From positions 1 to 50,937 of the forward strand of contig PNJQ01000020.1 of the NCBI GenBank assembly GCA_013821985.1: a DNA stretch of 50,937 nt. The letters run 5' to 3'. How positions within the stretch are numbered: position 1 is the stretch's first letter; every line of letters begins with the position of its first letter. Origin of the DNA: Opitutus sp. (GTDB taxonomy: Bacteria; Verrucomicrobiota; Verrucomicrobiia; Opitutales; Opitutaceae). The notes beneath the pieces were generated by a model. It saw nothing but the letters and a program-made list of their open reading frames with translations, had not been told where the DNA came from and made no database searches. Below are positions 49,289 to 50,937 of this stretch, piece by piece. The position numbers were made by a program, and so were the translations under genes.

Positions 49289-50425
49289 TCAGCCCAGCGC
49301 TTGGGTGAGGTCGGCGCGGAGGTCTTCGACGTGTTCGAGGCCGACGGAGAAGCGGAGGAGGCCCGGGGGTGTCACGGAGTCGGGGCCTTCGACGGGGCGG
49401 CGGTGTTCGATCAGGCTTTCGACCCCGCCGAGCGACGTCGCCTGCGTGATGAGCTTTACGCGGCACGCGACAGCTTTCGCGGCGTCATGGCCGCCGCGGA
49501 CTTCGAACGAGAGCATGCCCCCGAACGCGGACATCTGTTGCGCGGCGACGACGTGGTGGGGATGCGAGGAGAGCCCGGGATAATAGACGCGTTCGATTTT
49601 CGAATGCCCAGACAGCCACGCGGCGAGTTGCGCGGCGCTGGCGGATTGCGCGCGAACGCGCAGCGGCAGTGTGGCGAGACTGCGCAACAGCAACCAACAG
49701 TCAAAGGGCGCGGGAACGGCACCGCCGAGGTTTTGCCACGTGCGCAGGCGTGCGACGAGATCGGCGGGGGCATCGCCGCCGGCGATCAACACGCCGCCGA
49801 GAAGATCGCTGTGACCGCCGAGGTATTTGGTGGTCGAGTGCATCACGAGGTGCGCGCCGAGCGTGAGCGGCTGCGTGAGCACCGGCGTAGCCCAGGTGTT
49901 ATCGACCGCGACAATTGCTCCCGCGGCCCGCGCGAGTTGGGCCACGGCGGCAATGTCAGAGATTTTCAGGCGCGGATTCGAGGGTGTTTCGAGCCAGATG
50001 AGGCGCGCGGGTTTTTGCAGCGCGGTGGTGACGGCGGCGAGGTCGCTCGTGTCGATGAACTCGGCCACGAGTCCCCAGCGGCCAAATTCGTTTTTCGCGA
50101 GGTAACGCGTGCCGTGATAAAGATCGTCGGGGAGGATGACGCGGTCGCCGGGTGAAAGTGTCGCGAAGATGGCCGCGGACGCGGCCTGGCCCGAGGAAAA
50201 CGCGAAAGCGTGGGCGCCGCCTTCGAGCGCGGTCAGCGCGGCCTCGACGGAGGCGCGGTTGGGATTCGAGGTGCGGGAATAGACATGGCCGTGCGGGAGC
50301 TGGCCGTGGTCGTCGCGCGCGAACGTGGAGCTGAACACCAGGTTCGGTGTCACGGCGCCGCTGGAGGGATCCGGCGCGCGACCGGCGTGGACGGCGACCG
50401 TTTCGGGGTGAGAGGAGTTCAGCAT
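49289..50425 (-). CDS. metB: Cystathionine gamma-synthase-like PLP enzyme
   Basis: PLP-dependent trans-sulfuration enzyme of the Cys/Met metabolism family, joining cysteine to an activated homoserine (or acting as a lyase). The 378-aa product has YSRTSNPNR (50-58), the PLP-phosphate-binding SSGQAA, the Asp-containing VDNTWATP and the internal aldimine Lys200 in MHSTTKYLGGHSD. The synthase versus lyase split cannot be decided by eye. It overlaps the marR gene by 7 nt, so MarR probably controls it in one transcript. Confidence 0.92.
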   Translation of the reverse strand: MLNSSHPETVAVHAGRAPDPSSGAVTPNLVFSSTFARDDHGQLPHGHVYSRTSNPNRASVEAALTALEGGAHAFAFSSGQAASAAIFATLSPGDRVILPDDLYHGTRYLAKNEFGRWGLVAEFIDTSDLAAVTTALQKPARLIWLETPSNPRLKISDIAAVAQLARAAGAIVAVDNTWATPVLTQPLTLGAHLVMHSTTKYLGGHSDLLGGVLIAGGDAPADLVARLRTWQNLGGAVPAPFDCWLLLRSLATLPLRVRAQSASAAQLAAWLSGHSKIERVYYPGLSSHPHHVVAAQQMSAFGGMLSFEVRGGHDAAKAVACRVKLITQATSLGGVESLIEHRRPVEGPDSVTPPGLLRFSVGLEHVEDLRADLTQALG

Positions 50426-50904
50426 TTGGAATTTTTCTTGTTCGGACGGCACTCCACGAGGCAGGTCGCGAGCGCGTCGCGCAGGTGGATGAGCGCGCGT
50501 TCCACGTTGGCGCGCTCGGCGGCGGGGACGCAGCCGAGCAGGTTCACGGCGTGGTCGTTCAGCGAGTGCTCGAGCGCGGCGTGCTCCTTGCGGCCCTTGG
50601 CGGTGAGTTCGATGAGCCAGCTGCGACCGTCCTCGGGGTGATCGACGCGCGTGATGAGGCCGCGCTTTTCCAACCGCACAACGAGGCGGCTGGCCCAGGT
50701 TTTCTCCAGGCTCATCTTGTCGGCGAAATCCTGCACCGTGAGTGGCGCCTCGGCGGCGCCGATGAGGAGGAGCGCCTGACATTCCCTGGCGGTCGCTTCG
50801 GAGCAGCATTCGGTCATCGAGCGCTGCGCCGTGAGAAACAGCCGGACAACGTCGCGCAGGAGAGCGTTGGCGTTTTGGGCGGAGTGGGCGGCGACGCGCG
50901 ACAT
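50419..50904 (-). CDS. MarR-family transcriptional regulator
   Basis: The 161-aa product has a winged helix (about 35-110: EAPLTVQDFADKMSLEKTWASRLVVRLEKRGLI, then the wing with RVDHPEDGRSWLIELTAKG) and flanking dimerisation helices. Cys33, Cys34 and Cys42 (ECCSEATARECQ) are close together, which is unusual and may allow redox or metal sensing. It is upstream of, and overlaps, the metB-like gene. Its start codon abuts a heptanucleotide tandem repeat at the window edge. Confidence 0.88.
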   Translation of the reverse strand: MSRVAAHSAQNANALLRDVVRLFLTAQRSMTECCSEATARECQALLLIGAAEAPLTVQDFADKMSLEKTWASRLVVRLEKRGLITRVDHPEDGRSWLIELTAKGRKEHAALEHSLNDHAVNLLGCVPAAERANVERALIHLRDALATCLVECRPNKKNSKC

Positions 50905-50937
50905 GGCGGAAGGCGGAAGGCGGAAGGCGGAAGGCGG
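50905..50937. repeat. Tandem heptanucleotide repeat touching the marR start codon
   Basis: At least 4.7 copies of GGCGGAA (minus strand TTCCGCC) run off the window edge, ending directly at the marR ATG. The unit length is not a multiple of three, so copy number changes would alter spacing to the ribosome-binding site or any upstream-read frame. Confidence 0.85.

Noticed and set aside
50905-50937. Possible CRISPR-like or longer repeat array at the right edge
   Set aside because: It is a simple 7-nt tandem repeat with no spacers.

Overview
This window looks like a chromosomal segment of a GC-rich Verrucomicrobiota bacterium, most likely an Opitutaceae-type organism. That is an inference from gene content: a PF07638-type ECF sigma factor next to a TPR-bearing Ser/Thr kinase, paired orphan MacB/FtsX-like permeases, repeated LytS/LytTR two-component systems, and many REP-like palindromes between and even inside genes. 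No rRNA, tRNA, CRISPR array, insertion sequence, integrase or phage gene was recognised, so this reads as ordinary chromosome with accessory regulatory modules.

Layout. 1-4.1 kb: a terminator, an RhlE-type DEAD-box helicase, an Fe-S type uracil-DNA glycosylase, a D-Ala-D-Ala carboxypeptidase carrying a palindromic repeat in its 3' coding end, and an FKBP isomerase. 4.1-6.4 kb (minus): SGNH hydrolase, RarD-like exporter and a small BamE-like secreted protein. 6.5-9.1 kb: a seven-TM sensor kinase and LytTR regulator, preceded by four direct repeats spaced 20-21 bp. 9.2-11.0 kb (minus): SnoaL-like protein, acyl-CoA thioesterase, lipoprotein. 11.1-16.5 kb: a probable operon deoC, aldehyde dehydrogenase, zinc-ribbon membrane protein, POT transporter, half-length ALDH-like protein, membrane protein. 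16.6-21.2 kb: TfoX-C, two VOC proteins, a fatty-acid desaturase, a DUF1905/YdeI-like protein and a ribokinase.

21.2-27.4 kb: an S9 peptidase, then a tight LytS - LytTR - 50-aa membrane peptide - ABC ATPase - ABC permease cluster that resembles Bacillus natKR-natAB. 27.6-31.3 kb: coiled-coil protein, ABC-F ATPase and an EamA transporter whose upstream region has a perfect palindrome over a consensus -10. 31.5-38.9 kb: YyaL-like thioredoxin-fold protein, XRE regulator, stand-alone receiver, nucleotide pyrophosphatase-like lipoprotein, SlyX, a large coiled-coil membrane protein and small unknowns. 39.0-42.6 kb: ECF sigma factor and TPR kinase. 42.9-49.0 kb: universal stress protein, a membrane protein and two MacB/FtsX-like permeases. 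49.3-50.9 kb (minus): MarR regulator and a cystathionine gamma-synthase-like enzyme in one transcript, with a 7-nt tandem repeat touching the marR start codon.

Most interesting signals: the 20-21 bp periodic repeat array before the first LytTR system; the second LytTR-ABC operon with its unknown small membrane peptide; the palindromic operator candidate at 31390-31416; a 25-nt REP identical in two unrelated coding genes and read in the same frame; the half-ALDH in the deoC operon; and the heptanucleotide tract at the right edge.
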